Source of the DNA: Bactrocera neohumeralis
Lineage: Eukaryota; Arthropoda; Insecta; Diptera; Tephritidae
Reading direction: 5' to 3'
Length of the DNA stretch: 64,000 nucleotides
Assembly (NCBI RefSeq): GCF_024586455.1
Contig: NW_026089687.1
Location: 1 to 64,000, forward strand
Shown here: positions 49,723 to 59,545 of the stretch, in pieces
Numbering within the stretch: the stretch's first letter is position 1
Layout of the letters: each line of letters starts with the position of its first letter
Notes under the pieces: generated by a model
Told to the model about the DNA's origin: nothing
What the model saw: only the letters and a program-made list of their open reading frames with translations
Databases searched by the model: none
Position numbers and translations under genes: made by a program

Positions 49723-52673
49723 TTAACAACAGCGCGCCAGTCGTTTTTTTCTTTTCGCTACGTGACGCCAATTGGATATTCCAAGCGAAGTCAGGTCCTT
49801 CTCCACTTGGTCCTTCCAACGGTGTGGAGGTCTTCCTCTTCCTCTGCTTTCCCCGGCGGGTACTGCGTCGAAAACTTTCAGAGCTGGAGTGTTTTCATCC
49901 ATCCGGACAACATGACCTAGCCAGCGTAGCCGCTGTCTTTTAATTCGCTGAACTATGTCAATGTCGTCGTATATCTCGTACAGCTCATCGTACCATCTAA
50001 TGCGATTTTCGCCGTGGCCAATGCGCAAAGGGCCATAAATCTTTCGCAGCAATTTTCTCTCGAAAACTCGTAGCGTCGACTGGTCGGTTGTTGTCATCGC
50101 CCAAGCCTCTGCACCATACAGAAGGACGGGAATTATGAGTGACTTATAGAGTTTAGCTTTTGTTCGGCGAGAGAGGACTTTACTTTTCAATTGCCTTCTC
50201 AGTCCGAAGTAGCATCTGTTGGCAAGAGCAATCCTGCGTTGGATTTCCAGGCTGACATTGTTGGTGGTGTTAATGCTGGTTCCTAAGTAGACGAAATTTT
50301 CTACAACTTCACAGTTATGACTGTCAACAGTGACGTGAGAGCCAAGTCGCGAGTGCGACGACTGTTTGTTTGATGACACGAGATATTTCGTTTTGCCCTC
50401 GTTCACTGCCAGACCCATTTTCTGTCCTTCCTTGTCTAGCCTGGAGAAAGCAGAACTAACGGCGCGGGTGTTGAGGTCGATGATGTCAATATCATCGGCA
50501 TACGCCAGCAGCTGTACACTCTTATAGAAGATGGTACCTTTTTATTTAGTTCTGCAGCTCGAACTATTTTCTCCAGAAGCAGGTTGAAGAAGTCGCACGG
50601 TAGGGAGTCGCCTTGTCTGAAACCTCGTTTGGTATCGAACGGCTCGGAGAGGTCCTTCCCGATCCTGACGGAGCTTTTCGTGTTGCTCAACCTCAGTTTG
50701 CACAGCCGTATTAGTTTTGCGAGGATACCAAATTCAGACATCGCGGCATAAAGGCAGCTCCTTTTCGTGCTGTCGAAAGGAGCTTTGAAATCGACGAAGA
50801 GGTGGTGTGTGTCGGTTCTTCTTTCACGGGTCTTTTCCAGGATTTGGCGCATGGTGAATATCTGGTCGGTTGTTGATTTTCCAGGTCTGAAGCCACACTG
50901 ATAAGGTCCAATCAGTTTGTTGACGGTGGGCTTTAATCTTTCACACAATACGCTTGATAGAACCTTATATGCGATGTTGAAGAGGCTAATCCCACGGTAG
51001 TTGGCGCAGATTGTTGGGTCTCCTTTTTAATGGATTGGGCATAGCACATTTAAATTCCAATCGTTGGGCATGCTTTCGTCCGACCATATTTTACAAAGAA
51101 GCTGATGCATGCTCCTTATCAGTTCTTCGCCGCCGTGTTTGAATAGCTCGGCCGGCAATCCGTCGGGTCCTGCCGCTTTGTTGTTCTTCAGGCGGGCAAT
51201 TGCTATTCGAACTTCTTCATGGTCGGGTAATGGAACGTCTGCTCCATCGTCATCGAATAGGGAATCGGGTTCTCCTTCTCCTGGTGTTGTGCGTTCACTG
51301 CCATTCAGCAGGCTGGAGAAGTGTTCCCTCCATAATTTAACTATGCTCTGGGCATCAGTGACTAGATCACCTTTGGGGGCTCTACAAGAGTATGATCCGG
51401 TCTTGAAACCTTTTGTAAGCCGCCGCATGTTTTCGTAGAATTTTCGAGCATTACCCCTGTCGGCCAGCTTATCAAGCTCTTCGTACTCACGCATTTCGGC
51501 CTCTTTCTTCTTCTGTCTGCAAATGAGTCTCGCTTCCCTCTTCAACTCTCGGTATCTATCCCATCCCGCACGGGTAGTGGTCGATCGTAACGTTGCGAGG
51601 TAGGCAGCCTGTTTTTTCTCCGCTGCGACACGGCACTCCTCGTCGTACCAGCTGTTTTTTTGCACTTTCCGAAAACCAATGGTTTCGGTTGCTGCTGTAC
51701 GTAAGGAGTTCGAAATGCCGTCCCACAGTTCCCTTATACCGAGTTGCTGACGAGTGCTCTCAGAGAGCAGGAGTGCAAGCCGAGTAGAAAATCGTTGCAG
51801 CTTCTCGACGTTGAACCTTCCTTGTGTTTGTTGGCGTGCGTTTTTTGCTGCACAGAGGCGGGTGCGAATCTTGGCTGCAACAAGATAGTGGTCCGAGTCG
51901 ATGTTAGGACCTCGGAGCGCACGCACATCTAAAACACTGGAGACGTGTCTTCCGTCTATCACAACATGATCGATCTGGTTGGTAGTTTTTCGATCCGGAG
52001 ACAGCCAGGTAGCTTGATGAACTTTTTTGTGCTGGAATCTAGTACTACAGATTACCATATTTCGGGCCCCGGCGAAGTCAGTCAGCCTCAGCCCATTAGG
52101 GGATGTTTCGTCGTGGAGGCCGAATTTACCGACCGTAGTGCGAAAGATACCTTCTTTGTTCACCTTGGCGTTAAGGTCGCCAAGCACGATTTTGACATCG
52201 TGGCGGGAGCAGCTCTCATAAGCGCGCTCCAAGCGCTCATAGAAGGCATCTTTGGTCACCCCGTCCTTCTCTTTCGTCGGGGCGTGGGCGCAAATCAGCG
52301 ATATGCTGAAGAACCTTGCTTTGATGCGGATTGTGGCTAGACGTTCATTCGCCGGAGTGAATGATAGAACTCGGCGACGGAGTCTTTCTCCCACCACGAA
52401 TCCAACACCAAACTTGCGCTCCTTTATATGGCCACTGTAGTAAATGTCACAAGGACCTACTCGTCTCTGTCCTTGTCCCGTCCATCGCATTTCTTGGACG
52501 GCGGTGATGTCAGGCTTTATTTTCGCGAGGACATCAACCAGCTGGGCAGCGGCACCTTCCCAATTAAGGATCCGGACATTCCAGGTGCATGCCCTCAAAT
52601 CGTAGTCCTTATTTCGTTTGCTACCCAGAGGATACTTGGTCAAAGACCGGAAGTAGTAAGCTGCTTGAGCCAT
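49723..52673 (-). pseudogene. RTE endonuclease-reverse transcriptase, nearly intact
   Basis: Start ATG at 52673. The N-terminal AP endonuclease shows RACTWNVRILN, KPDITAVQEMRW, VLGDLNAKV and IDSDHYLVAAKI. Reverse transcriptase follows: NKAAGPDGLPAELFKHGG, NYRGISLFNIAYKVLSS, YQCGFRPGKSTTDQIF, HHLFVDFKAPFDS, RGFRQGDSLPCDFFN, and the catalytic YADDIDII (YADD codons at 50491-50502), then VENFVYLGTSI. Only two clear defects break about 980 codons: a TAA after LNVLCPIH at 51027-51029, where relatives have Lys, and a one-base shift near 50520-50540 just before YADD. It nicks DNA and copies its RNA at the nick. All catalytic motifs are conserved, so this is a recently inactivated copy. It may lack the last few dozen residues after 49723. 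Confidence 0.93.
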
Positions 52674-52761
52674 GTGTAAAAGAATCGTTTCTGGCCACTC
52701 CCAAGTGAATGGCGATCAGAGAACTTTCCTCACCTGCGGAAACTTCAACACACGACTCCAT
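52674..52761 (-). other. RTE 5' leader
   Basis: About 88 bp between the element start and the ORF start. It contains no frame of its own. The short leader agrees with a full-length RTE element. Confidence 0.6.
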
Positions 52762-53119
52762 CCTCAAATAATTAGCTTCACATATTAAAGTCAATAAACC
52801 TTCTTCATCTTACAGAAGTTGGCATGAAACCAAATCGACAGTGCATTTGAAAAAATTTCACAAATTTACATTTAGGTATAAAACCGATATTCTTGCATCT
52901 ACACAATTAAAAATCCATATCAAGTTGCTTCAAATCAGTAGCTTCACATATTAAAGTTAATTAACCCTCACCACCTTACTCAAGTTGACATAAAGCCATA
53001 ACGGCAGTGCATTTGGAAAAATTCCACAATTATACATTTAGGTATAAAACCGATTTTCTTTCATGTACACATTTAGAAATCCATATCAAATGCTTCAAAT
53101 CATTAGCTTCACACATTAA
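52762..53119 (+). repeat. Satellite block 4 (about two monomers)
   Basis: Regular monomer order (CACATATTAAAG, CATCTTACAGAAG, TTGGCATGAAACC, GTGCATTTG), starting with the right RTE target copy and ending ACACATTAAA where the DINE-like repeat begins. Confidence 0.9.
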
Positions 53120-53394
53120 AACAAGTAAGGAAGGGCTAAGTTCGGGTGTCACCGAACATTTTATACTCTCGCATGATAAAGTGATAATCGAGATTTCATT
53201 ATACGTCATTTACATATTTTTCAAATACCGTATTTTTTTGTAAAGTTTTATTCCGCTATCATCATTGGTTCCTAATGTACATATATATCGGGTGATTTTT
53301 TAAGAGCTTGATAACTTTTTTTAAAAAAAAAACGCGTAAAATTTGCAAAACTTCATCGGTTCTTTATTTGAAACGTTAGATTGGTTCATGACAT

Positions 53395-53898
53395 TTACTT
53401 TTTGAAGATAATTTCATTTAAATGTTGACCGCGGCTGCGTCTTAGGTGGTCCATTCGGAAAGTCCCAACTTTTTCGAGCATTTCGGCCGGAATAGCCCGA
53501 ATTTCTCGAAATGTTGTCTTCCAAAGTGGAATAGTTTGGCTTATTTCTGTAGACTTTAGACTTGACGTAGCCCCACAAAAAATAGTCAAAGGCGTTAAAT
53601 CGCATGATCTTGGTGGCCAACTTACGGGTCCATTTCTTGAGATGAATTGTTCTCCGAAGTTTTCCCTCAAAATGGCCATAGAATCGCGAGCTGTGTGGCA
53701 TGTAGCGCCATCTTGTTGAAACCACATGTCAACCAAGTTCAGTTCTTCCATTTTTGGCAACAAAAAGTTTGTTAGCATCGCACGATAGCGATCGCCATTC
53801 ACTGTAACGTTGCGTCCAACAGCATCTTTGAAAAAATACGGTCGAATGATTCCACCAGCGTACAAACCACACCAAACAGTGCATTTTTCGGGATGCAT
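53395..53898 (-). pseudogene. mariner (DD41D, rosa-like) transposase fragment
   Basis: The minus-strand frame from MHPEKCTVWCGLYAGGII runs through DMWFQQDGATCHTA and WPPRSCDLTPL to LNEIIFKK. The D of QQDG is the second catalytic residue. The third should follow 41 residues later in LTPLDYFLWG, but a frameshift replaces it in the main frame (the other frame reads NAFDYFLWGYVKSKVY). The N-terminal helix-turn-helix domains and first catalytic D are missing. Normal length would be about 340 residues; this is the C-terminal half only. DD41D spacing and the WPPRSCDLTPLD motif point to the rosa group. Confidence 0.8.
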
Positions 53899-53902
53899 AT
53901 AA

Positions 53903-54145
53903 AGTTGGCCACCAAGATCATGCGATTTAACGCCTTTAGACTATTTTTTGTGGGGCTACGTCAAGTCTAAAGTCTACAGAAATAAGCCAGCAACTATTCC
54001 AGCTTTGGAAGACAACATTTCCGAAGAAATTCGGGCTATTCCGGCCGAAATGCTCGAAAAAGTTGCCCAAAATTGACTCTTCCGAATGGATCGTTCCAAG
54101 ACGCAGCCGCGGTCAACATTTAAATGAAATTATCTTCAAAAAGTA
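53903..54145 (+). pseudogene. Second, inverted mariner transposase C-terminus
   Basis: The plus strand reads WPPRSCDLTPLDYFLWG, VKSKVYRNKPA, EDNISEEIRAIPAEML and ends at TGA after KVAQN. This arm keeps the third catalytic Asp and an open frame that the minus-strand arm has lost, so it derives from a less damaged copy or kept a different set of mutations. It cannot be expressed as a transposase because everything before WPPRS is absent. Confidence 0.8.
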
Positions 54146-54932
54146 AATGTCATGAACCAATCTAACGTTTCAAATAAAGAACCGATGAGATTTTGCAAAT
54201 TTTATGGGAGTTATCAAGCTCTTAAAAAATCACCCGTGCAGGAGAAGGCATCAGATGGAATTCAAAATAGTTATATTTCATATCACCTATATTTCGTACA
54301 TGTCATCAGGGTGTTAAGAAAATATTATATACCGAATTTCATTGAAATCGGTCTAGTAGTTCCTGAGATATGGTTTTTGGTCCATAAGTGGGCGAGGCGA
54401 TGCCCATTTTCAATTTTTAAAAAAAGCCTGTGTGCAGCTTCCTTCTGCTATTTCTTCCGTAAAATTTAGTGTTTCTGACTTTTTTTGTTAGTCCGTTAAC
54501 GCACTTTTAGTGATTTTCAACATAACCTTTGTATGGGAGGTGGGCGTGGTTATTAACCGATTTCTTCCATTTTTGAACTCTATATGGAAATGCCTGAAGA
54601 AAACGACTCTGTAGACTTTGGTAGACATAGCTATAGTAGTTTCCGAGATACGTTTAAAAAACTTAGTATAGGGCGGGGCCACGCCCACTTTTCCAAAAAA
54701 TTACGTCCAAATATGCCCCTCCCTAATGCGATCCTTTGTGTCTAACTTCGCTTTAATATCTTTATTTATGGCTTAGTTATGACACTTTATAAGTTTTCGG
54801 TTTCCGCCATTTTGTGGGCGTGGCAGTGGGCCGATTTTGCCCATCTTCGAACTTAACCTTCCTATGGAGCCAAGGAATACGTGTAGCAAGTTTCATCATG
54901 ATATCTCAATTTTTACTCAAGTTACAGCTTGC

Positions 54933-54970
54933 ACGGACGGACGGACAGACGGACGGACGGACAGACAGAC
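54933..54970. repeat. GGAC/AGAC microsatellite (copy A)
   Basis: About nine tetranucleotide units of RGAC type (reverse complement GTCY), interrupted only by G/A alternation. The matching run is at 56114-56148 in copy B. Confidence 0.9.
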
Positions 54971-55116
54971 ATCCGGATTTCGACTCTACTCGTCACCCTG
55001 ATCACGTTGGTATATATAACCCTATATCTGACTCTTTTACTTTTAGGACTTACAAACAACCGTTATGTGAACAAAACTATAATACTCTCCTTAGCAACAT
55101 TGTTGCGAGAGTATAA

Positions 55117-55186
55117 TAATTAGCCCTCACCACCTTACTCAAGTTGACATAAAGCCATAACGGCAGTGCATTTGGAAAAAGTCCAC
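55117..55186 (+). repeat. Satellite remnant between two elements
   Basis: TAATTAGCCCTCACC through GTGCATTTGGAAAAAGTCCAC, less than half a monomer, left between DINE-like copy A and the BEL element. The last five bases, TCCAC (55182-55186), are the BEL target copy. Confidence 0.9.
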
Positions 55187-55217
55187 TGTTGCGTCAAGCG
55201 ACATATCTACAAATTTA

Positions 55218-56292
55218 ACAAGTAAGGAAGGGCTAAGTTCGGGTGTCACCGAACATTTTATACTCTCGCATGGTAAAGTGATAATCGAGATTTCATTATC
55301 CGTCATTTACATATTTTTCAAATACCGTATTTGTGTAAAGTTTTATTCCGCATCATTGGTTCCTAATGTTTATACTCGTATTATACAAAGAAGGCATCAG
55401 ATGGAATTCAAAATAGCTTTATATTGGAAGAAGGCGTGGTTGTGAACCGATTTCAGCCATATTTCGTACATGTCATCAGGGTGTTAAGGAAACATTATAT
55501 ACCGAATTTCATTGAAATCGGTCTAGTAGCTCCTGAGATATGCTTCTTGGTCCATAAGTGAGCGGCGCCACGCCCATTTTCAATTTTTAAAAAAAGCCTG
55601 GGGGCAGCTTCCTTCTGCCACTTCTTCCGTAAAATTTAGTGTTTCTGACGTTTTTTGTTAGTCGGTTAACGCACTTTTAGTGATTTTGAACATAACCTTT
55701 GTATGGGAGGTGGGCGTGGTTATTATCCGATTTCTTCCATTTTTGAACTGTATATGGAAATACCTGAAGAAAACGACTCTGTAGAGTTTGGTTGACATAG
55801 CTATAATAGTTTCCGAGATATGTACAAAAAACTTAGTAGGGGGCGGGGCCACGCCCACTTTTCCAAAAAAATTACTTACAAATATGTCCCTCCCTAATGC
55901 GATCCTTTGTGCCAAATTTCACTTTAATATCTTTATTTATGGCTTAGTTATGACACTTTATAGGTTTTCAGTTTCCGCCATTTTGCGCCATTTTGTGGGC
56001 GTGGCAGTGGGCCGATTTTGCCCATCTTCGAACTTAACCTTCTTATGGAGCCAAGGAATACGTGTACTAAGTTTCATCATGATATCTCAATTTGTACTCA
56101 AGTTACAGCTTGCACGGACGGACGGACAGACGGACGGACAGACAGACATCCGGATTTCAACTCTACTCGTCGCCCTGATCACTTTGGTATATATAACCCT
56201 ATATCTGACTCTTTTAGTTTTAGGACTTACAAACAACCGTTATGTGAACAAAACTATAATACTCTCGTTAGCAACATTGTTGCGAGAGTATA
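55218..56292 (+). mobile_element. DINE/Helentron-like dispersed repeat, copy B
   Basis: About 1075 bp, uninterrupted, inserted 32 bp into the left LTR; the right LTR shows the empty site. It begins ACAAGTAAGGAAGG. A small dyad GTTCGG-N6-CCGAAC follows, then TATACTCTCGCA (55259-55270), several GGGCGTGG/CCACGCCC blocks, the RGAC microsatellite (56114-56148), and a terminal hairpin ATACTCTCG ... CGAGAGTAT (56259-56291) with an inner CAAC-ATT-GTTG stem. Open frames up to 172 codons are not conserved in copy A and look like chance. Confidence 0.7.
56259..56291. other. Terminal hairpin of DINE-like copy B
   Basis: Nine-base outer arms ATACTCTCG and CGAGAGTAT pair perfectly around TTAG plus CAAC-ATT-GTTG. 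In copy A one outer pair is mismatched. It may act as a 3' terminator for rolling-circle transposition, by analogy with Helentrons. Confidence 0.7.
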
Positions 56293-56724
56293 AAAATAAT
56301 AAATGAATTGTAAAATATTGAATTATAAAAATTATAAACTATTGAATTGTTAAAAATTAAATTAAGAAGCTCTATTATAAAATACTACTTTGATAAGGCA
56401 TTCGTAATACCAATCTACTACTTATCTTAATACTTACCATAATCTGTTACAATATTGAACGAAAAGTTGAAGACGATTATACTTACCCCTTATTAATACA
56501 TATTTATGTTACCACTAGTTTAAGCCGTTAGTTTTAAGATTTAGGCTTAGCAATTAGATTAAGAAATAAAGAACTGGCATTGTATTCGGACCGTTGAATC
56601 AACACGCACGCTTTTTCGTTACCGGAACAATTTATAAGTATTTTTCGCGACAGGTAATTAGGGTGATTTAAAATTGCGCATCCCTAACTATTTATCGTGT
56701 TTCAAAAACGCTTGAAACTTTTCA

Positions 56725-58783
56725 TGTAATTAAAAATTAAAAAAAAAAAAAATTGTTTTAAAACTAAAATACAATTAATAGTGATTTAATAATTCTATAA
56801 TATTAATAACCAATTACCTGTTCCGGCTTTCGGTTTTCGGCTCGACAGTGAAATTAGTGAAAAAATATATAAAACAAATATAACCCAAAAAACCTTAAAC
56901 CCTTAAAATAAAAAAGAAAAAAGCCGAAAAAGCAAGGCATATACATATACAAAAAAAGGTGATACTTACGTACATAGATACATATACTAAGGTGTTACTT
57001 TAAAAGTGGAGTGATTCCTATATACAGTGAGTGAAGTGGTACATATATGCAGCAGCAAATCGTGGAAAACTAAACAGAAGAAATTATAAAATTACCTACA
57101 ATAAATAAAAAATACATACAAATTTATATACATAACTACAATACATACGTGATACAGAGTGCGTGCTAAAAACAAAGAAAAAAGTTCTACTTACCTGTGC
57201 TACCAAATTTCTAAAAAGAATAAAAGAAGTAAAAAGAACAAACAAAACATACACAAGTGTAAGGAAACTGGAAACCCGGTAGGTACAGTGATTTACAAAA
57301 AAATTCCACCAAAGCGTTTCAAACAGTTTCGCTTGAAAGTTCCGTGAAAAAAAAATAATAATTATTTAAGTGCCGGTCTAACGCTAATTTAAAAAAAAAA
57401 CGTCAAAACTGAAGTGCCGTTAAAAACTCCCGTTACAAACCTACCGTTTCTTGTGCCGTAAAAGTAAAGTAGCACTATTATAGGCTTACCGCTTCCAGTG
57501 CCGCTACAGAAACCAGTAAGGCATACCGCTAAGTGTCCAGCGTTACATCTTACAACATCAAATCGCTGCTGCCATTAAATCGCTGCCGTCGTGGGAATGA
57601 GTTGCCGCTGCATTCTCTGCAAAGGGGACGTAAGCGCCGGCAAACAGCCGACGCACCAGGTAACGAGTGCGATTTACTGAAAGCAGTGCAAACAAAAAAA
57701 AAACAAACATCAGAACAAGTGCACTTTCAGTTTTTGGCTCTCCCTTTTCACTTTATATTATATTGAATTGTTATATTGTATTGTATTTAGTGTATATATG
57801 TACATACAAAAAAATTCCACCAAAGCGTTTCAAACAGTTTCGCTTGAAAGTTCCGTGAAAAAAAAAAAATAATTATTTAAGTGCCGGTCTAACGCTAATT
57901 TAAAAAAAAAACGTCAAAACTGAAGTGCCGTTAAAAACTAACGTTACAAACCTACCGTTTCTTGTGCCGTAAAAGTAAAGTAGCACTATTATAGGCTTAC
58001 CGCTTCCAGTGCCGCTACAGAAACCAGTAAGGCATACCGCTAAGTGTCCAGCGTTACATCTTACAACATCAAATCGCTGCAACCATCAACTCCGCTGCCG
58101 TCGTGGGAATGAGTTGCCGCTGCATTCTCTGCAAAAGGGACGTAAGCGCCGGCAAACAGCCGACGCACCAGGTAACGAGTGCGATTTACTGAAAGCAGTG
58201 CAAACAAAAAAAAAAAAGGAAACATCAGAACAAGTGCACTTTCAGTTTTTGGCTCTCCCTTTTCACTTTATATTATATTGAATTGTTATATTGTATTGTA
58301 TCTAGTGTATATATGTACATACATACATATATACATATATTAATACATACTTCTACATATACGTACGAATTCAAGTGAATAAGGGATTTTGGGATTTTGC
58401 GGTAGCCCTTTATTTTGAAATAAAGGTGAAAAAATTATTAATTGCAAAATTAAATTATCTCGTTTTTCGCAATTTTTTTCGATCCGCGTTTGCAATTATC
58501 GGTCGTTTTTTTCGCAATTTTTGTCGACTAAATTACTTCTTGTGCTATTGCTCATTTTGCGCATTTATTGGTTTGGCTTTCGAATACTTGGGAATCGATA
58601 TTATCTTTTTTTCATTTTCGTAACTGGTTCCAAATATATTTGTTGCCAGCCTTTATTGCTATTGGTTTGGCTTTCGTATATTTGGGAATCGACATTTATT
58701 TTTTCGTTTTCTTTATCGATTCTTGATATATCTGTTGCCAACCGTTATGTCTTTTTTCGGAAATTAAATTTAAATAAGCAAAA
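56725..58783 (+). other. BEL untranslated leader
   Basis: About 2.06 kb between the left LTR and the first gag ATG, long for a leader. It is A-rich and holds two tandem duplications: a unit of about 511 bp (57295-58317) and one of about 94 bp (around 58567-58755). Frames of 60-90 codons in it occur in both duplicate units and show no known domain. A tRNA primer-binding site should follow the LTR at 56725, but TGTAATTAAAAATT gives no clear match. Confidence 0.75.
57295..58317 (+). repeat. 511-bp tandem duplication in BEL leader
   Basis: Unit 1 (57295-57805) and unit 2 (57806-58317) both run from ACAAAAAAATTCCACCAAAG through GTGCCGGTCTAACGC and CATTCTCTGCAAA to GTGTATATATGTACATAC. They differ by a few substitutions and by A-run length, implying duplication well after the element family formed. 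Whether it is peculiar to this copy cannot be told here. Confidence 0.92.
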
Positions 58784-59545
58784 ATGAGCAAGCCAAAGCC
58801 AACTGTCGCCAACCTCTCTCCAAGTAAGAAGTTGATCGACTTAAAATAGTTAAAGCGTCAAAGGACGGTGGAGAAAACTAGTATTTTGCGAATAAAGACG
58901 GGCCTTTTAGAAAAAACTATGTCGTTAGATCAAACTAAATTCACATAGTGAAAAGCTAATGAAATGCCAATCTAACATTGAAGAGATTGATGAAGACGAC
59001 ATGGCCCGAGGGGAGTTAGTGGACATAATTGTTGAAACGAAATCAATAATTAAAAATATTTTAGCCAAAAACCGAACGTCAATTGCCGAAACATCTTTCG
59101 TAGCTTCTCACAGCTCAAGGCTCCCTAAAATGAATTTGCCGAAATTCAAAGGAGAATATTCAGAATTTAAAAATTTTATGAGTTTGTTTGAGAGCTTGGT
59201 TCATAATGATCCAAACATCCCAGACATAGAAAAATTTAACCATTTGGTAAATTGTCTATCTGGAGAGGCTTTGGGAACAGTTAAAGCGTTTCAGATGTCG
59301 GATGAAAACTACCCGAAAGCGTTGGCAAGTCTCAAAAAAGTTTATGATAATAAATGTTTGATCTTCTTCAATACAATATCTAAACTTTTTGAGCTGCCAA
59401 CCATCCCAAAGCCATCCGCTCCTTCATTGCGATCCATGATTGACGAAGTGTCAGCGGTGTATGACTCATTGCTATCGCTGGGCGATGAGAAACATATAAC
59501 AAACGCTATTATTATACACATAGTGATGACAAAGGTCGACTCAGC
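58784..59545 (+). pseudogene. BEL gag N-terminal part
   Basis: The probable native start is ATG 58784 (MSKPKPTVANLSPSKKL), cut by TAG at 58847-58849. A different frame opens by 58959 (MKCQSNIEEIDEDD) and carries the Pao-type gag domain (DUF1759 type): LPKFKGEYSEFKNFMSLFES, HLVNCLSGEALG, YPKALASLKKVY and SMIDEVSAVYDSLLSLG. It breaks off near residue 195 of that frame after IIHIVMTKVDSA. The zinc-knuckle end of gag is missing. In intact elements this makes the particle shell. Confidence 0.82.

Larger units (their letters stand above)
49672..52761 (-). mobile_element. RTE-type non-LTR retrotransposon
   Basis: Minus strand, about 3.1 kb, close to the usual length of an RTE element. The 5' leader is short (52674-52761), one ORF follows, and the 3' end is very short with an AAG-repeat tail (TCTTCTTC on the plus strand at 49671-49682), as is typical of this clade instead of poly(A). 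Flanks are CCTCAAATCATT (49660-49671) and CCTCAAATAATT (52762-52773), an 11 of 12 match and hence an aged target duplication. It appears full length. Confidence 0.88.
53289..54236. mobile_element. mariner-derived inverted (foldback) structure
   Basis: Both ends carry CGGGTGATTTTTTAAGAGC (inverted on the right). The outer 334 bp on each side (53289-53622 and 53903-54236) are inverted copies of one another containing the 3' end of a mariner transposase; 280 bp of transposase middle lies between. The 5' half of a normal mariner is absent. The arms have diverged by substitutions and indels, so this is not a fresh palindrome. The second DINE-like copy lacks this block at the matching place, which confirms an insertion. 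The right edge (CACCCGTGCA) lacks the expected TA. Confidence 0.82.
53120..55116 (+). mobile_element. DINE/Helentron-like dispersed repeat, copy A (split by mariner)
   Basis: It starts ACAAGTAAGGAAGGGCTAAG and ends in a terminal hairpin (GTTGCGAGAGTAT). Near the start is TATACTCTCGCA (53162-53173), whose inverse forms the 3' end. A tetranucleotide microsatellite of GGAC/AGAC units sits at 54933-54970. A second, similar copy is at 55218-56292. The subterminal inverted motif, 3' hairpin and GTCY-type microsatellite match the layout described for DINE-1/Helentron elements. No coding capacity is evident; the 60-170 codon frames are not conserved between the copies. The class is inference. Ends are uncertain by a few bases and I could not define a target duplication. 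Confidence 0.65.
55187..56724 (+). repeat. BEL left LTR (with nested repeat)
   Basis: The first 32 bp (55187-55218) match the start of the right LTR. The DINE-like copy B follows, then the remaining about 430 bp (56293-56724) match the right LTR through its CA end. The LTR holds an AATAAA-type signal (AAGAAATAAAGAAC near 56560) that could serve for polyadenylation. Confidence 0.93.

Noticed and set aside
51109..52679. Plus-strand frames across the RTE region
   Set aside because: Antisense shadows of the endonuclease-RT frame, whose motifs are clear on the minus strand.
55788..56306. 172-codon frame in DINE-like copy B as a gene
   Set aside because: It reads through the microsatellite and terminal hairpin and is not preserved in copy A.
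57533..58281. Similar 77- and 90-codon frames in the BEL leader as a duplicated small gene
   Set aside because: They differ by frame-changing A-run lengths, carry no domain, and lie in the untranslated leader; the similarity comes from the 511-bp DNA duplication.
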